A stretch of 64,000 bases of DNA from Cellvibrio sp. PSBB023. GTDB taxonomy: Bacteria > Pseudomonadota > Gammaproteobacteria > Pseudomonadales > Cellvibrionaceae. The notes beneath the pieces are model-generated. The model saw only the letters and a list, made by a program, of their open reading frames with translations. It did no database searches and was not told where the DNA came from. Positions 16,976-25,531 of this stretch are shown here, in pieces. The stretch spans positions 1,550,001-1,614,000 of the forward strand of contig NZ_CP019799.1 of assembly GCF_002007605.1 (NCBI RefSeq), written 5' to 3'. Every line of letters starts with the position of its first letter. The stretch's first letter is position 1. The position numbers and the translations under genes were made by a program.

Positions 16976-17875
16976 ATGGAAATGACTCTTAGCGAAACCA
17001 GTATTAATGCTCAGACGGAAGAGCGAATTACCAAATCCCTGGAGAGCCAAACCTGCCTGATTATTAAAACGGGTAATGTTGATTGCGTTGTGTATTTTTA
17101 TCCTTCGCTGTATCAACTCACCTTAGTGAAATCCGGTATTGAAGAAAAAATTGATTTAGGATTTTCCGGCAGCCGTTTGCTTGAGCGTTTATTGCAAACA
17201 CCGGGCGATGTTGTCTCACGCGAGGATTTAATGCGTCACGCCTGGTCAGATCGCGTGGTGGGTCAAGGCAGCCTCAATCAACAAATTTATACCCTGCGCC
17301 AAATTTTAGGCGATGAAAAAGAGCGGGAAATTATTCAAACATTGCCGCGTCGCGGTTATATGTTGAACCCCAAATACATTGAAGTATCAACCAGTGCTGT
17401 ACAAGAAAGCGACACAGACATCACTGCTGATAGTGACAACAATTCGCACAAAAACCATTCAGCCACACCTCACCTGCCCGCTATTGCGCAATCACCAACA
17501 ACACCGGCGACGCCCAACTGGAATGCGCTGGCACAATTGCGTTTACCCCTGACAGCCGGGCTCTGTGCACTCACGGTGCTGGGGTTTCTGTGGACACAAC
17601 ATCACGATCACGGCACGATAAAAAACCATACAGGTGTAACACTCACCTATGCACCGGAGAACCCGGCACAATTAATTCAATTAGTGCCGCTGGGTGAAGC
17701 TATTAGTGAGCAACTGGAAAACCAGACCAGCGAACCTTTGCAATTGGTATTGGGATCGCACAACGAGATAGTCACTTTAGTATGCATGCGCACCGATGGC
17801 AGCGCGCGTAGTTTGCACATGCATAAAAATAAAGTGTCCAGTTTGAGCGGAGCCGATTTAGCGCCCTGTTTGTAA
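16976..17875 (+). CDS. ToxR-like membrane-anchored winged-helix regulator (lafZ position)
   Basis: A 299-residue protein with an OmpR/ToxR-type winged helix at about residues 40-140 (LLERLLQTPGDVVSREDLMR, then QQIYTLRQILGDE and IIQTLPRRGYML). A single membrane segment follows near residues 190-205 (LTAGLCALTVLGFLW), and the C-terminal part is probably periplasmic. In the E. coli Flag-2 locus a transmembrane regulator, lafZ, also sits beside the flagellin gene, so this is likely its counterpart. The gap before it is AT-rich with no recognised promoter. The target promoters are unknown. Confidence 0.8.
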   Translation: MEMTLSETSINAQTEERITKSLESQTCLIIKTGNVDCVVYFYPSLYQLTLVKSGIEEKIDLGFSGSRLLERLLQTPGDVVSREDLMRHAWSDRVVGQGSLNQQIYTLRQILGDEKEREIIQTLPRRGYMLNPKYIEVSTSAVQESDTDITADSDNNSHKNHSATPHLPAIAQSPTTPATPNWNALAQLRLPLTAGLCALTVLGFLWTQHHDHGTIKNHTGVTLTYAPENPAQLIQLVPLGEAISEQLENQTSEPLQLVLGSHNEIVTLVCMRTDGSARSLHMHKNKVSSLSGADLAPCL

Positions 17876-17922
17876 ATGCCGTTCGCTAATCACGATGAAG
17901 CAAGGTCACAATGCCGTAAGCC

Positions 17923-18870
17923 CTAGTGAGTAGATGTGGTGTTATTGGTGGATGCATCACTATTCGCCGGTACAATCAGTTCCGCCTGTTGACTGGAATA
18001 ATCGACACGGGTTTGTTGGTCACCAAATAATTCGCGATATAAGCCTTCGGCTTTTGCAGTCAGCAATAAAATTTCAATGCGCCGATTAACACCGTCCTCG
18101 GGCGTCTCCGGGCGCAGCGGCATCACATCTGCTTGCGCCGCCACTTGTAACACTGCGGCGGTCGCCAAACCGGATTCCACCATCACCTGACGCGCACTCA
18201 ACGCGCGATCACCCGAGAGATTCCAATTATTGTATCCATTGGCCAACTTGTAGGGTGTGGAATCCGTGTGGCCGCTGATAATTAATTTATTTCCCACCTG
18301 CGCCAACACACCGGCCAAGCGTTGCAGCAATACCACAAAATGCGGATTTAATTTCACGCTGCCGCGATCAAACATAAATCGCTGTTGATCGTCTTTAATT
18401 AAAATGCGCAAACCCTGCGGCACCACTTGCACTTCAATATTGGCTTCTGCATCCAACTGTAAGGCTAAGACTTGCATCGCATTCGCCAACTCTTGCAACT
18501 CGGCAGGGCTGGTGTATTTAACAGTTTCGCGGGTGCTGGTTGCGCGCGCGGCTTCACCTACGGCGTCGGGCGTTTCAGGTTTATCTTTGTTGCGTTGCAC
18601 CGGTACACCATCCAAATCCAGTGGTGTACGGCTTGTGCCATCAAACACACCGGCACCGCCATCCACCAGCGGATTAGTCATTGCCTCTGCCGCTGTTGTC
18701 TGTTTGATATTTTGCGGCGTGATCACCCAGAGCACCATAAACAAGGCCATCATCGCCATGGTGAAATCGGCAAAAGCTACTTTCCAGGCACCGCTGTGAC
18801 CATCTTCGTGGCTGCTTTTTTTGCGGCGCTTGACGATTACTTCCGAGTCTTTGTCGCTGCGCTTTCTCAT
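17923..18870 (-). CDS. motB: Flagellar motor stator protein MotB (LafU)
   Basis: MotB anchors the stator to peptidoglycan and carries the ion-binding Asp. The single membrane helix contains that Asp (KVAFADFTMAMMALFMVLWV, about residues 28-47). The OmpA-like domain is at about residues 165-285 (LIISGHTDSTPYKLANGYNN, NLSGDRALSARQVM, GVNRRIEILLLT). The last gene of the fliD-to-motB operon, it overlaps motA by 4 bp (ATGA). Confidence 0.96.
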   Translation of the reverse strand: MRKRSDKDSEVIVKRRKKSSHEDGHSGAWKVAFADFTMAMMALFMVLWVITPQNIKQTTAAEAMTNPLVDGGAGVFDGTSRTPLDLDGVPVQRNKDKPETPDAVGEAARATSTRETVKYTSPAELQELANAMQVLALQLDAEANIEVQVVPQGLRILIKDDQQRFMFDRGSVKLNPHFVVLLQRLAGVLAQVGNKLIISGHTDSTPYKLANGYNNWNLSGDRALSARQVMVESGLATAAVLQVAAQADVMPLRPETPEDGVNRRIEILLLTAKAEGLYRELFGDQQTRVDYSSQQAELIVPANSDASTNNTTSTH

Positions 18871-19739
18871 GCCGCGTCCCTTTCATCCTCATAGCGATTC
18901 ACCCAGGTTTCCAGCAGGCGGAACGCTGGTTTTACATCCTGCTCGATCAACTTGCGGCCAGCATCCACCGCTAACAATGTTGGCTTACCAGCCAAATGGG
19001 CAACCAATGTAGTACGCACACATTCCAACGCAGAGAGTTCAGTTTTTACACGCTGGCTCATGGAATTACTCAGGGGCTCCATTACGCAGTAACACATGAA
19101 AATCCCCAAAAAGGTTCCTACCAATGCTGCAGCGACATGCGCACCAATTTCTGCAACTGAACCACCGATATTGCCCATGGTAATGATGATACCCATGATC
19201 GCCGCGAGAATACCGAAACCGGGCATAGCTTCACCGATTTTATGCAGTGAACGCGATGGCTGCAGCAGTGCATGTTCCATTGCATCCAATTCCTGCTCCA
19301 AAAATCCTTCCAATTCATGGGCGCTGATTTTACCCATAGCCATCAAGCGAAAATTGTCGGCGATAAATGCCATCAGGTTGCGCTCTTTTAAAATCAGCGG
19401 ATACTTGCCAAATAATTCACTCGCTTCCGGCTCTTCAATATGGGCATCCAGTGCTTTAAGGCCACCCACATCAACCATTTCCAATAATTCATACAGGCAC
19501 ATTAATAACTGCCGTTGAAATTCTTCACCGCGACGTTCAAACACAAAAACGCCTTTGATTTGTGCACACATTTCCACCAGAACTTCTTTGGGGTTGCCCA
19601 CCACCAGGCTGCCGATACCCGCACCTAAAATAATCACCACTTCCGCTGGTTGCCAGAGCATGGCCAATTCGCCGTGCGCCATGGAGTAGCCTCCCAACAC
19701 ACAGCCCACGATAATGAATGCACCAATAACTTTTTGCAC
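18867..19739 (-). CDS. motA: Flagellar motor stator protein MotA (LafT)
   Basis: MotA forms the ion channel and the cytoplasmic torque-generating face of the stator. The N-terminus MQKVIGAFIIVGCVLGGYSM matches proton-type MotA of the E. coli class. Conserved segments LAAIMGIIITMGNIGGSVAE and AAALVGTFLGIFMCYCVMEP are the paired membrane helices. At 290 residues it has the usual length. It lies 24 bp after fliA. Confidence 0.96.
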   Translation of the reverse strand: MQKVIGAFIIVGCVLGGYSMAHGELAMLWQPAEVVIILGAGIGSLVVGNPKEVLVEMCAQIKGVFVFERRGEEFQRQLLMCLYELLEMVDVGGLKALDAHIEEPEASELFGKYPLILKERNLMAFIADNFRLMAMGKISAHELEGFLEQELDAMEHALLQPSRSLHKIGEAMPGFGILAAIMGIIITMGNIGGSVAEIGAHVAAALVGTFLGIFMCYCVMEPLSNSMSQRVKTELSALECVRTTLVAHLAGKPTLLAVDAGRKLIEQDVKPAFRLLETWVNRYEDERDAA

Positions 19740-19763
19740 AATAGACTCTCTCTGTTTCCCGGT

Positions 19764-20498
19764 TTAGCTGCGTTCCCGCAAAAAGCGGCTGGCTTTGGTG
19801 ATAGCTTGTTTACTCAATTGGCAGACGCGCGCATCGGTTAAATCCAATACCAAGGCGATCTCTTTCAAACTCAATTCCTGTTGATAGTAAAGAATCAGAA
19901 TCAGGCGCTCGCGCTCATTCAATTCATTCAGTGCTTGCGCCAATAAACGCTCGGTGATTTCACGCTCTTCCAATCCCGAACTATTGTCGGCAAATATTTC
20001 CGGGCCATTGAGCAATAGCTCATCCAAACTTTCGATGGCCTCACAGGCATCGGCCTGTAAAAACGCCTGGTATTCTTTTTCACTCAAGCCGGTAAATTGC
20101 ATTACCTCGGCATCCTGCGGAGCACGGCCTAATTGCCGCGCCAGATGGCGAATGGCATCGCGAATTTTATGAGCCTGTTGACGCACTTGGCGTGGCCGCC
20201 AATCCTGCCTGCGCAATTCATCCAAAATGGCACCGCGAATGCGCAGCTTGGCAAAACTGCCAAAATTATCATCGGGCGTACCGTAGCGACGCAGGCTTTC
20301 CAGCAACCCCATCAAACCGATTTGCTCCATGTCATCGCGGTCGAGCACTTGACTTGCCTGTAGCGACAATTGCCGCACAATGCGCTTCACTAACGGCAAG
20401 TATTGGATCAACAACTGCTGTTCCAACTCAGGCGCAAATACTGCCGCCGGGCGTTGGCCAGCGGTGTAATCAAAATCAATGGCGCAGTTTGCATTCAT
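19764..20498 (-). CDS. fliA: Flagellar sigma-28 factor FliA (LafS)
   Basis: FliA directs late flagellar transcription. Region 2 is visible as YLPLVKRIVRQLSLQASQVL and MEQIGLMGLLESLRRYG. Region 4 is SLKEIALVLDLTDARVCQLS. At 244 residues it matches the family. It is the likely user of the TTAAG-N15-GTCGC promoters before the flagellins and flgM, and would be held by FlgM encoded in this locus. Confidence 0.96.
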   Translation of the reverse strand: MNANCAIDFDYTAGQRPAAVFAPELEQQLLIQYLPLVKRIVRQLSLQASQVLDRDDMEQIGLMGLLESLRRYGTPDDNFGSFAKLRIRGAILDELRRQDWRPRQVRQQAHKIRDAIRHLARQLGRAPQDAEVMQFTGLSEKEYQAFLQADACEAIESLDELLLNGPEIFADNSSGLEEREITERLLAQALNELNERERLILILYYQQELSLKEIALVLDLTDARVCQLSKQAITKASRFLRERS

Positions 20499-20507
20499 GG
20501 CAGCGAC

Positions 20508-20993
20508 CTATTGCGCAACCAATTTACTAACCAACACATGCGCAAAAGGTTGCACCACATGGCGACTGGAAAAATCCGCACTCACAGCCTCTTCCAATCG
20601 GGTTTGCAAATCGGTAATGGAGAGTGCGCGCAACTCGTTCACTGTCATGGAGGACAAATGTGCGACAACCGAGTTGCGCACCATTGGGTCAATTTGCTGG
20701 AGCTTTTTCTCATCGGTATCGGTATTGGCCTGCAACACCAAATCCAATACAAAATAATGTTCGCGACCTTCACCGGGCAAACTGATAATAATTTTTTCGA
20801 TGGCAAAAAATTTATATTCTTCTGCTTTAACCGATTTTTTTGCAGGCGCCGGTGTTGATGTTGGATCCTCCGTTGTTGAGGGCGCCGCAAGAGTCTGTTG
20901 CTGATTGAGCAGAGAGAAATTGATATAGGCTGTCGCCGCTACCACCAGAGTATTTACTACCAGTACTGCCAAAATAATCCGCTGCATCAACAT
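20508..20993 (-). CDS. fliL: Flagellar basal body protein FliL (LafF)
   Basis: A 161-residue protein with one N-terminal membrane anchor (RIILAVLVVNTLVVAATAYI) and a periplasmic domain with the FliL pattern (FAIEKIIISLPGEGREHYFV, NSVVAHLSSMTVNELRALSI). FliL associates with the stator. The operon position between fliK and fliA equals lafF of lateral loci. Confidence 0.88.
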   Translation of the reverse strand: MLMQRIILAVLVVNTLVVAATAYINFSLLNQQQTLAAPSTTEDPTSTPAPAKKSVKAEEYKFFAIEKIIISLPGEGREHYFVLDLVLQANTDTDEKKLQQIDPMVRNSVVAHLSSMTVNELRALSITDLQTRLEEAVSADFSSRHVVQPFAHVLVSKLVAQ

Positions 20994-21070
20994 AACGGCG
21001 CTTGCCCCTTTCCATTAACTAAAAAGCATTTGCTAAAAAAATGTCGCACTGGCGATGCCAGCACAAATGG

Positions 21071-22282
21071 TTAAACCGTAATTAATACATCGCTGGCCTG
21101 ACTGCCTTGCGCACGCGTGTCATCCACTCGCGGCTGGCCGTTAACCTGAATCATTTCCTCGGCCATCAAACCTTGGGCGCTATGACGGGAATGTTGTTGG
21201 CCGGACTGTCCTTCGCTGTTGGTTTGCACATTCACCTGGGTGAATTGCCCACCGGCCAATTCCTGACGCAAGCGATCACTGGTGTGTTGCAGCAGACGGG
21301 CGACATCTGCCTGACTGGCATTGATGTGCACTGTGAGACGGCCCGCTTCATGGCTGAGAAAAATTTCCAGACTGCCCAGTTCCGGCGGGTCCAAACGGAT
21401 GGTGGCATTTTGGATACGCTGCTGGATTTGGACTTGTACCTGATCGCGCAGGGTGTGCAGCAATTGCTCGCCCCATTTCGCTTCAGGCGTAAGCCCTTTC
21501 GCCGCAGCTTGGAGACTGCTGTCTTGTAATGTTTTATCGCCCAGGTTGATGATGCTGTTACTCAAGGTGCTGGATGCACGATCAGCAACCGGGCTGAGGG
21601 AATCTGTTGTGCTACTGGCCAGCGCGGTGGAATCCACCAATGACGTGTCAGTGCCCTGTTGTAATGGCTGTTGTGTTGATTGCTGTATTGATTGCAGTGC
21701 AGCCTCACTCACGCCATGTGTCGCCGCAAAACCCTGGGGCTGATTCGCTGGCAGCGGCTCAGTCGCCGCGCGATTTGCCCACAAGGCCAGTGTCGGGTTG
21801 GCTGGCATGGATGGCTCACGGGATTTATCGCCGGTGATCGATGCCACCTGTGTATTCATCCCACGCGCGCCCTGTTGGGCAACGCCGGTAGCACTAAATG
21901 GCAGCGATGCCGCATTGCGAGAATTATTGGCGACAGCCGCTTGTGCATCACCCGACGGAGTTGGCGCGTCACGCACTTGCAATTGCACCTGCTGTTGGTC
22001 AAGCGCCTGTTGCAACCATTGCTCTGCATCGAGCTCCGGCGCGGCTTGTGTGTCGGTAGTGACGATATCAGGAGTAACATCCAGCAATAATTCCGCGCGC
22101 CCTTCTGTTCCATTACCGGCACTCTCCTCTACGCGCTCGCCAGCAAACAACTCGGCAAATACCGGGTTGTTATTTGTGCCTTGGCCAGTGTCAGCAGCGG
22201 CAATGGTATTTGTATCCAAGGCTGCGAGCGGTGCTTCGGTAGCGGGTGCGGCAGCGGAAGAAGAACCCAGTGATGACAGCAT
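21071..22282 (-). CDS. fliK: Flagellar hook-length control protein FliK (LafE)
   Basis: FliK measures hook length and switches FlhB export specificity. The long Gln/Ala/Ser-rich N-terminus is unstructured in appearance. The conserved C-terminal domain, about residues 280-370, has IRLDPPELGSLEIFLSHEAG and RLTVHINASQADVARLLQHT. At 403 residues it matches enteric FliK. It follows fliT without a gap. Confidence 0.93.
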   Translation of the reverse strand: MLSSLGSSSAAAPATEAPLAALDTNTIAAADTGQGTNNNPVFAELFAGERVEESAGNGTEGRAELLLDVTPDIVTTDTQAAPELDAEQWLQQALDQQQVQLQVRDAPTPSGDAQAAVANNSRNAASLPFSATGVAQQGARGMNTQVASITGDKSREPSMPANPTLALWANRAATEPLPANQPQGFAATHGVSEAALQSIQQSTQQPLQQGTDTSLVDSTALASSTTDSLSPVADRASSTLSNSIINLGDKTLQDSSLQAAAKGLTPEAKWGEQLLHTLRDQVQVQIQQRIQNATIRLDPPELGSLEIFLSHEAGRLTVHINASQADVARLLQHTSDRLRQELAGGQFTQVNVQTNSEGQSGQQHSRHSAQGLMAEEMIQVNGQPRVDDTRAQGSQASDVLITV

Positions 22283-22609
22283 TTATCCCTCACCTTGCAA
22301 CAAATCGGTACGCAGGTAAGCCGAGCGCCCTTCGGCATAATCCACATGGCTAACCAGTAACTGACGCAGCTTTTCACAAGCGTCGGAATACGCGGGCAAC
22401 ACCCGCTCATAGAGTTCACGCAACTGCTTTTTCACGCGCACTAATTCCGGGCTGGGCGATTCCAAAGTGGCCAGCTCCGCCAGACAGTTGCGGATATGCA
22501 GATCCACCTGCCCTACACGTTCCCAGTCTTTGGCACGCAGGGCTTCCGTGAGTTGTTCACCCAGGGTGATCAGTTTGAGCTGTTGGTAGCGATCAGCGGC
22601 GTTGGGCAT
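22283..22609 (-). CDS. fliT: Flagellar export chaperone FliT-like protein (LafD)
   Basis: A 108-residue helical protein in the position of FliT, the chaperone for the filament cap FliD. Sequence identity in this family is low; the call rests on size, helical character and the fliD-S-T-K order of lateral loci. I chose ATG 22609 (MPNAADRYQQLKLITLGEQL); upstream in-frame GTG codons would add up to seven residues. It overlaps fliS by 17 bp. Confidence 0.75.
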   Translation of the reverse strand: MPNAADRYQQLKLITLGEQLTEALRAKDWERVGQVDLHIRNCLAELATLESPSPELVRVKKQLRELYERVLPAYSDACEKLRQLLVSHVDYAEGRSAYLRTDLLQGEG

Positions 22610-22994
22610 TGACACCGTCCCACCCTTCACGAATCACCCCAAGCAGGTGCACTACTTCTTCCAAGCCTTCCAGCGACAGGCTCACACTCACGTCGGATAG
22701 GCGATAAATGCAGTAGTCGTACAAACGCGACAACCCCTGCACCACTTCGCCACCGTTGTCGTAATCCAGTGCGCTGTTCAGGCCATTGATGATGTTCATG
22801 CACTTCTCCAGCGAGCGCCCTTTTTCCTGGTAGCGCTTGGCTTCGATGTGACCGCGTGTGCGCGCCAGTTCATCCAGCAAGCCATCAAATAACACCAGCA
22901 CCAATTCATAGGGCGATGCCGTGGCCGCTTTCGCTTCCAAATCCACGGAGCGATAGCTGTCGTAACTTTCATTGGCGAGATAAGGATTGTTCAT
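22593..22994 (-). CDS. fliS: Flagellin export chaperone FliS (LafC)
   Basis: FliS binds flagellin C-termini and prevents early polymerisation. The family motif TASPYELVLVLFDGLLDELA is at about residues 25-44, followed by SLEKCMNIINGLNSALDYDN and LSRLYDYCIYRLSD. At 133 residues the size is typical. Its ATG overlaps the fliD stop (ATGA), so the pair is coupled. Confidence 0.95.
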   Translation of the reverse strand: MNNPYLANESYDSYRSVDLEAKAATASPYELVLVLFDGLLDELARTRGHIEAKRYQEKGRSLEKCMNIINGLNSALDYDNGGEVVQGLSRLYDYCIYRLSDVSVSLSLEGLEEVVHLLGVIREGWDGVNAQRR

Positions 22995-24319
22995 CAAAAC
23001 ATACCGAAGGTTTGTTCCATGGCCGCCATGGTTTGCATCATGCTGGTGTACTGCTTCAGATAGCGGGCATAGTAGTTGTCGTATTGTTTTTGGATGTCGT
23101 CGAATTGGTCATCCACACGGCTGAGCATGGTGTTCAAACTCTCCTTGCGCGCCTTCATCAAGTTGTTGGTGCCACTGGTATAAACCGCCAGGTTTTTATC
23201 AATGCTGTCGAGCAAGGCATCCTTGGCGTTAAACAATTTGTCCAACCCTTCGGGATTGGCGGCAATGGCTTTTTCAAAACGCGCGCTGTCGATCGTCAAA
23301 TTGCCGTTGCGATCCGCAGCGATACCAAAATCGATCAAGGTAACGCCGCCAAATTCGGTGCGTAACAGCTTGTTCAATGTAGATTCCACCGCGCGGATAC
23401 TCGCATCACCCGCCAATACGCCACGAGACGCCGATTCACCGCCGCTCGCGGTTAGCGAGTCAAACGTGCCCAACAAGGTATTAATGGCATTAATAAAACT
23501 CTGCACTTTGTCCTTGGTGGCTTTTTCATCGCGCCCCACCGTCACCGACAGCGGCTGCTCGCCCGTGCTATGGGCTTTGGTAAACGTCAGGCTCACCCCA
23601 TCGATAATGTTGTCGAAGTTATTGGTGGCATTCGTCAGCAACATGCCGCTCTCACCACCGAGTAATACCTCGGCATCTTTTGCGGCACTCAGCTCGCGTC
23701 GATTGGTCAACGCGGTATCAAATGCGCCACCACTAGTGCCGGATGTAGACACCCCAATCGCATTCTCCAAACCGGTTTTTTCACTGGCGAGTACCAAAGA
23801 CACAGTGCCATTACTGCGCACCAGCGTCGCTTTCACACCGCTGTTATCACTCGCCGCATTAATCGCCGCTGCCACTTCTGCCAGTGAATTACTGCCATTG
23901 CCATCGCTATCAATAGCGCTCAAATCCACGGTAAAACTTTTGCTGCCCTGGGTGATGGTCAGGTTACCGCTGGTATCCACATCGGTATCGCTCAAGCCTT
24001 CAATCGACACCTGATGAGCGCTGGCAAGCTGCTTCACAAAAAATTGGTAATTACCGGCAATCGCCGTCGTTCCCACTTTTGCGGTGGCATAACCTTCGCT
24101 GTTAAATGTCGCTGTATTGGTCAGCACACTTTTATCCGTGCCCTTCAAACTTTTAATACTGGAACTGAACGTTTTCAGCGCGGTTTCCAGCGAGGTAATC
24201 GCCGTCAACTTCGCTTTGTAATTCGTTTCATTGCGATTCGCCTTAGTCAACGCCGACTGCACTTCATAATTCGCCAGCTGGGTTGCCATACTTTTAACGT
24301 ACTCGGAATCTATCGCCAT
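22994..24319 (-). CDS. fliD: Flagellar filament cap protein FliD (LafB)
   Basis: FliD caps the filament and incorporates flagellin subunits. The N-terminal FliD domain (residues about 1-110) and the C-terminal FliD domain with the coiled end (QFDDIQKQYDNYYARYLKQY, TSMMQTMAAMEQTFGMF) are clear. ASRGVLAGDASIRAVESTLN is also typical. At 441 residues it has normal length. It is the first gene of the minus-strand operon running to motB and has a sigma-54 type promoter. Confidence 0.95.
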   Translation of the reverse strand: MAIDSEYVKSMATQLANYEVQSALTKANRNETNYKAKLTAITSLETALKTFSSSIKSLKGTDKSVLTNTATFNSEGYATAKVGTTAIAGNYQFFVKQLASAHQVSIEGLSDTDVDTSGNLTITQGSKSFTVDLSAIDSDGNGSNSLAEVAAAINAASDNSGVKATLVRSNGTVSLVLASEKTGLENAIGVSTSGTSGGAFDTALTNRRELSAAKDAEVLLGGESGMLLTNATNNFDNIIDGVSLTFTKAHSTGEQPLSVTVGRDEKATKDKVQSFINAINTLLGTFDSLTASGGESASRGVLAGDASIRAVESTLNKLLRTEFGGVTLIDFGIAADRNGNLTIDSARFEKAIAANPEGLDKLFNAKDALLDSIDKNLAVYTSGTNNLMKARKESLNTMLSRVDDQFDDIQKQYDNYYARYLKQYTSMMQTMAAMEQTFGMF

Positions 24320-24343
24320 TGCAGTTCTCCTCGCGTGGGTTTC

Positions 24344-24359
24344 AGCAATATCAATGCCA
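24344..24359 (-). promoter_or_regulatory. Putative sigma-54 promoter of the fliD operon
   Basis: On the minus strand TGGCATTGATATTGCT agrees with TGGCA-N6-TTGCW and has exact GG-to-GC spacing. It is only 24 bp upstream of the fliD ATG, which implies a leader of about 13 nt containing the GAGGAGA ribosome-binding site. LafK is the expected activator. The remaining bases up to 24578 show no gene. Confidence 0.75.
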
Positions 24360-24578
24360 ACACATAACCTATTGTTTTATATAGGTTTAATGAAAAAACA
24401 TGCAGAAAAATTACTTCCGCTTAGGCCACAGGGAAGCGCAGGAGGAAAACCCGTTTCCGCATTCACTCACACAGAGCCCAATGCTTTACACAGGCGACAT
24501 AAAAGCCGTATGGCTTAAATAAACAGACAGCAATAAACAGGCAGGCAGAAACAGACAGGAAAAACCAAAACACAGATA

Positions 24579-24698
24579 AAAAAATGCCCGCTACACCAGT
24601 GCGTAGCGGGCAAACATGAGTGCAATAAAAAATGGGTGACTCAGTAAATCATCGGAGAAAAACACACGTTTTACATGGAGCTATTGCAAGAACACACA
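24579..24698. repeat. 120-bp direct repeat, copy 1 (fliD side), with minus-strand terminator
   Basis: This 120-bp block matches 30199-30318 with only three mismatches (24586, 24599, 24686) and the same orientation, a constant offset of 5620 bp. It contains a 9-bp perfect stem GCCCGCTAC/GTAGCGGGC (24586-24611), which on the minus strand is followed by A and seven T, a classic intrinsic terminator. The pair brackets the RHS cassette. It now ends transcripts coming from the RHS genes before the fliD promoter. Confidence 0.93.
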
Positions 24699-24804
24699 TT
24701 ACCTTAGTTAATTCGAAAAAATCGGCTTGTGTTTAAACTTAACCTACTGGCTGAGATTTTTACGCACCCCATGGGTAAGTGTCGAGCTTTGCTTGCAGGT
24801 AACC

Positions 24805-24838
24805 AAATAAGGCCAAGCAAGAATACCCAGCCTTATTT
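24805..24838 (-). terminator. Weak hairpin after the immunity gene
   Basis: AAATAAGGC and GCCTTATTT form a 9-bp stem with a 16-nt loop, 25 bp beyond the stop of the putative immunity gene. No T-run follows beyond the stem, so it may be an mRNA-stabilising hairpin rather than a terminator. The stronger stop is in the 120-bp repeat downstream. Confidence 0.4.
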
Positions 24839-24862
24839 AGAAAAAGTTACTTCAAGTAAATT

Positions 24863-25531
24863 TTACTTTTCTTGATGAGAAAGATTGATGCTAAACCAAC
24901 TTGCTGCAGAGTCAATGCCAGCACCATCCCGATTTACAATTTCACTCCATGGTTTTCCAATAAATTCAGGTAAAAATACAATTGGATTAAGGCTGATCAC
25001 ATTTTTTTCACAGTGATAGGCAATTTGATCTACAGCCTCACAAATTCTCTTAGTTAATATTGACTTCTTAAGTGCAAGCTGTACCAAATTATCTAAGCAT
25101 AAATTTTTACTCTCAACATATTTAAGATCACATTTCGATTTTTTCAATACAGAAATTACCAATTCTTTAAAATGATCGACCAAATCTAACTGAACATGAA
25201 GTTTATTTAAATTCACATTGTTTTGTTTCATAACTTCAATTGCAGCAGTAATCAATTCTTCGAAAACTTCTGACGATATGACCACCTCATTTAAATGGTT
25301 TTGACCATTGTATATTTTCATATCATATCTAGATCCTAATTGAACAATCCACTGCCCATCAAGTGAACGCTTTTTGACTGGAATGTCATTGAATCTAAAT
25401 CCAGAATCTAACGTCACGTCGAGCAAGAATGAATTATTTTTAATTCTCTCTAAATTGCTAACAGGAGCTGCTGCTGTTTGCAGTGCGAGAAACATCAGTA
25501 CAAGAAGGATAGGTTTAAATATTAATTGCAT
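24863..25531 (-). CDS. Putative periplasmic immunity protein of the RHS-Tae4 toxin
   Basis: A 222-residue protein of no family I recognise. It starts with a clear Sec signal peptide (MQLIFKPILLVLMFLALQTA, cleavage near residue 22). Four Cys in the mature part (SKCDLKYVESKNLCLDNL and KRICEAVDQIAYHCEKN) could form disulphides. The start is ATG 25531, with AGGAG seven bases upstream inside the end of the RHS gene; the 10-bp overlap implies coupling. Its place after the toxin and its export to the compartment where an amidase acts argue for immunity. It is larger than known Tai4 proteins (about 120 residues). The gene is AT-rich like the RHS gene. Confidence 0.7.
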   Translation of the reverse strand: MQLIFKPILLVLMFLALQTAAAPVSNLERIKNNSFLLDVTLDSGFRFNDIPVKKRSLDGQWIVQLGSRYDMKIYNGQNHLNEVVISSEVFEELITAAIEVMKQNNVNLNKLHVQLDLVDHFKELVISVLKKSKCDLKYVESKNLCLDNLVQLALKKSILTKRICEAVDQIAYHCEKNVISLNPIVFLPEFIGKPWSEIVNRDGAGIDSAASWFSINLSHQEK

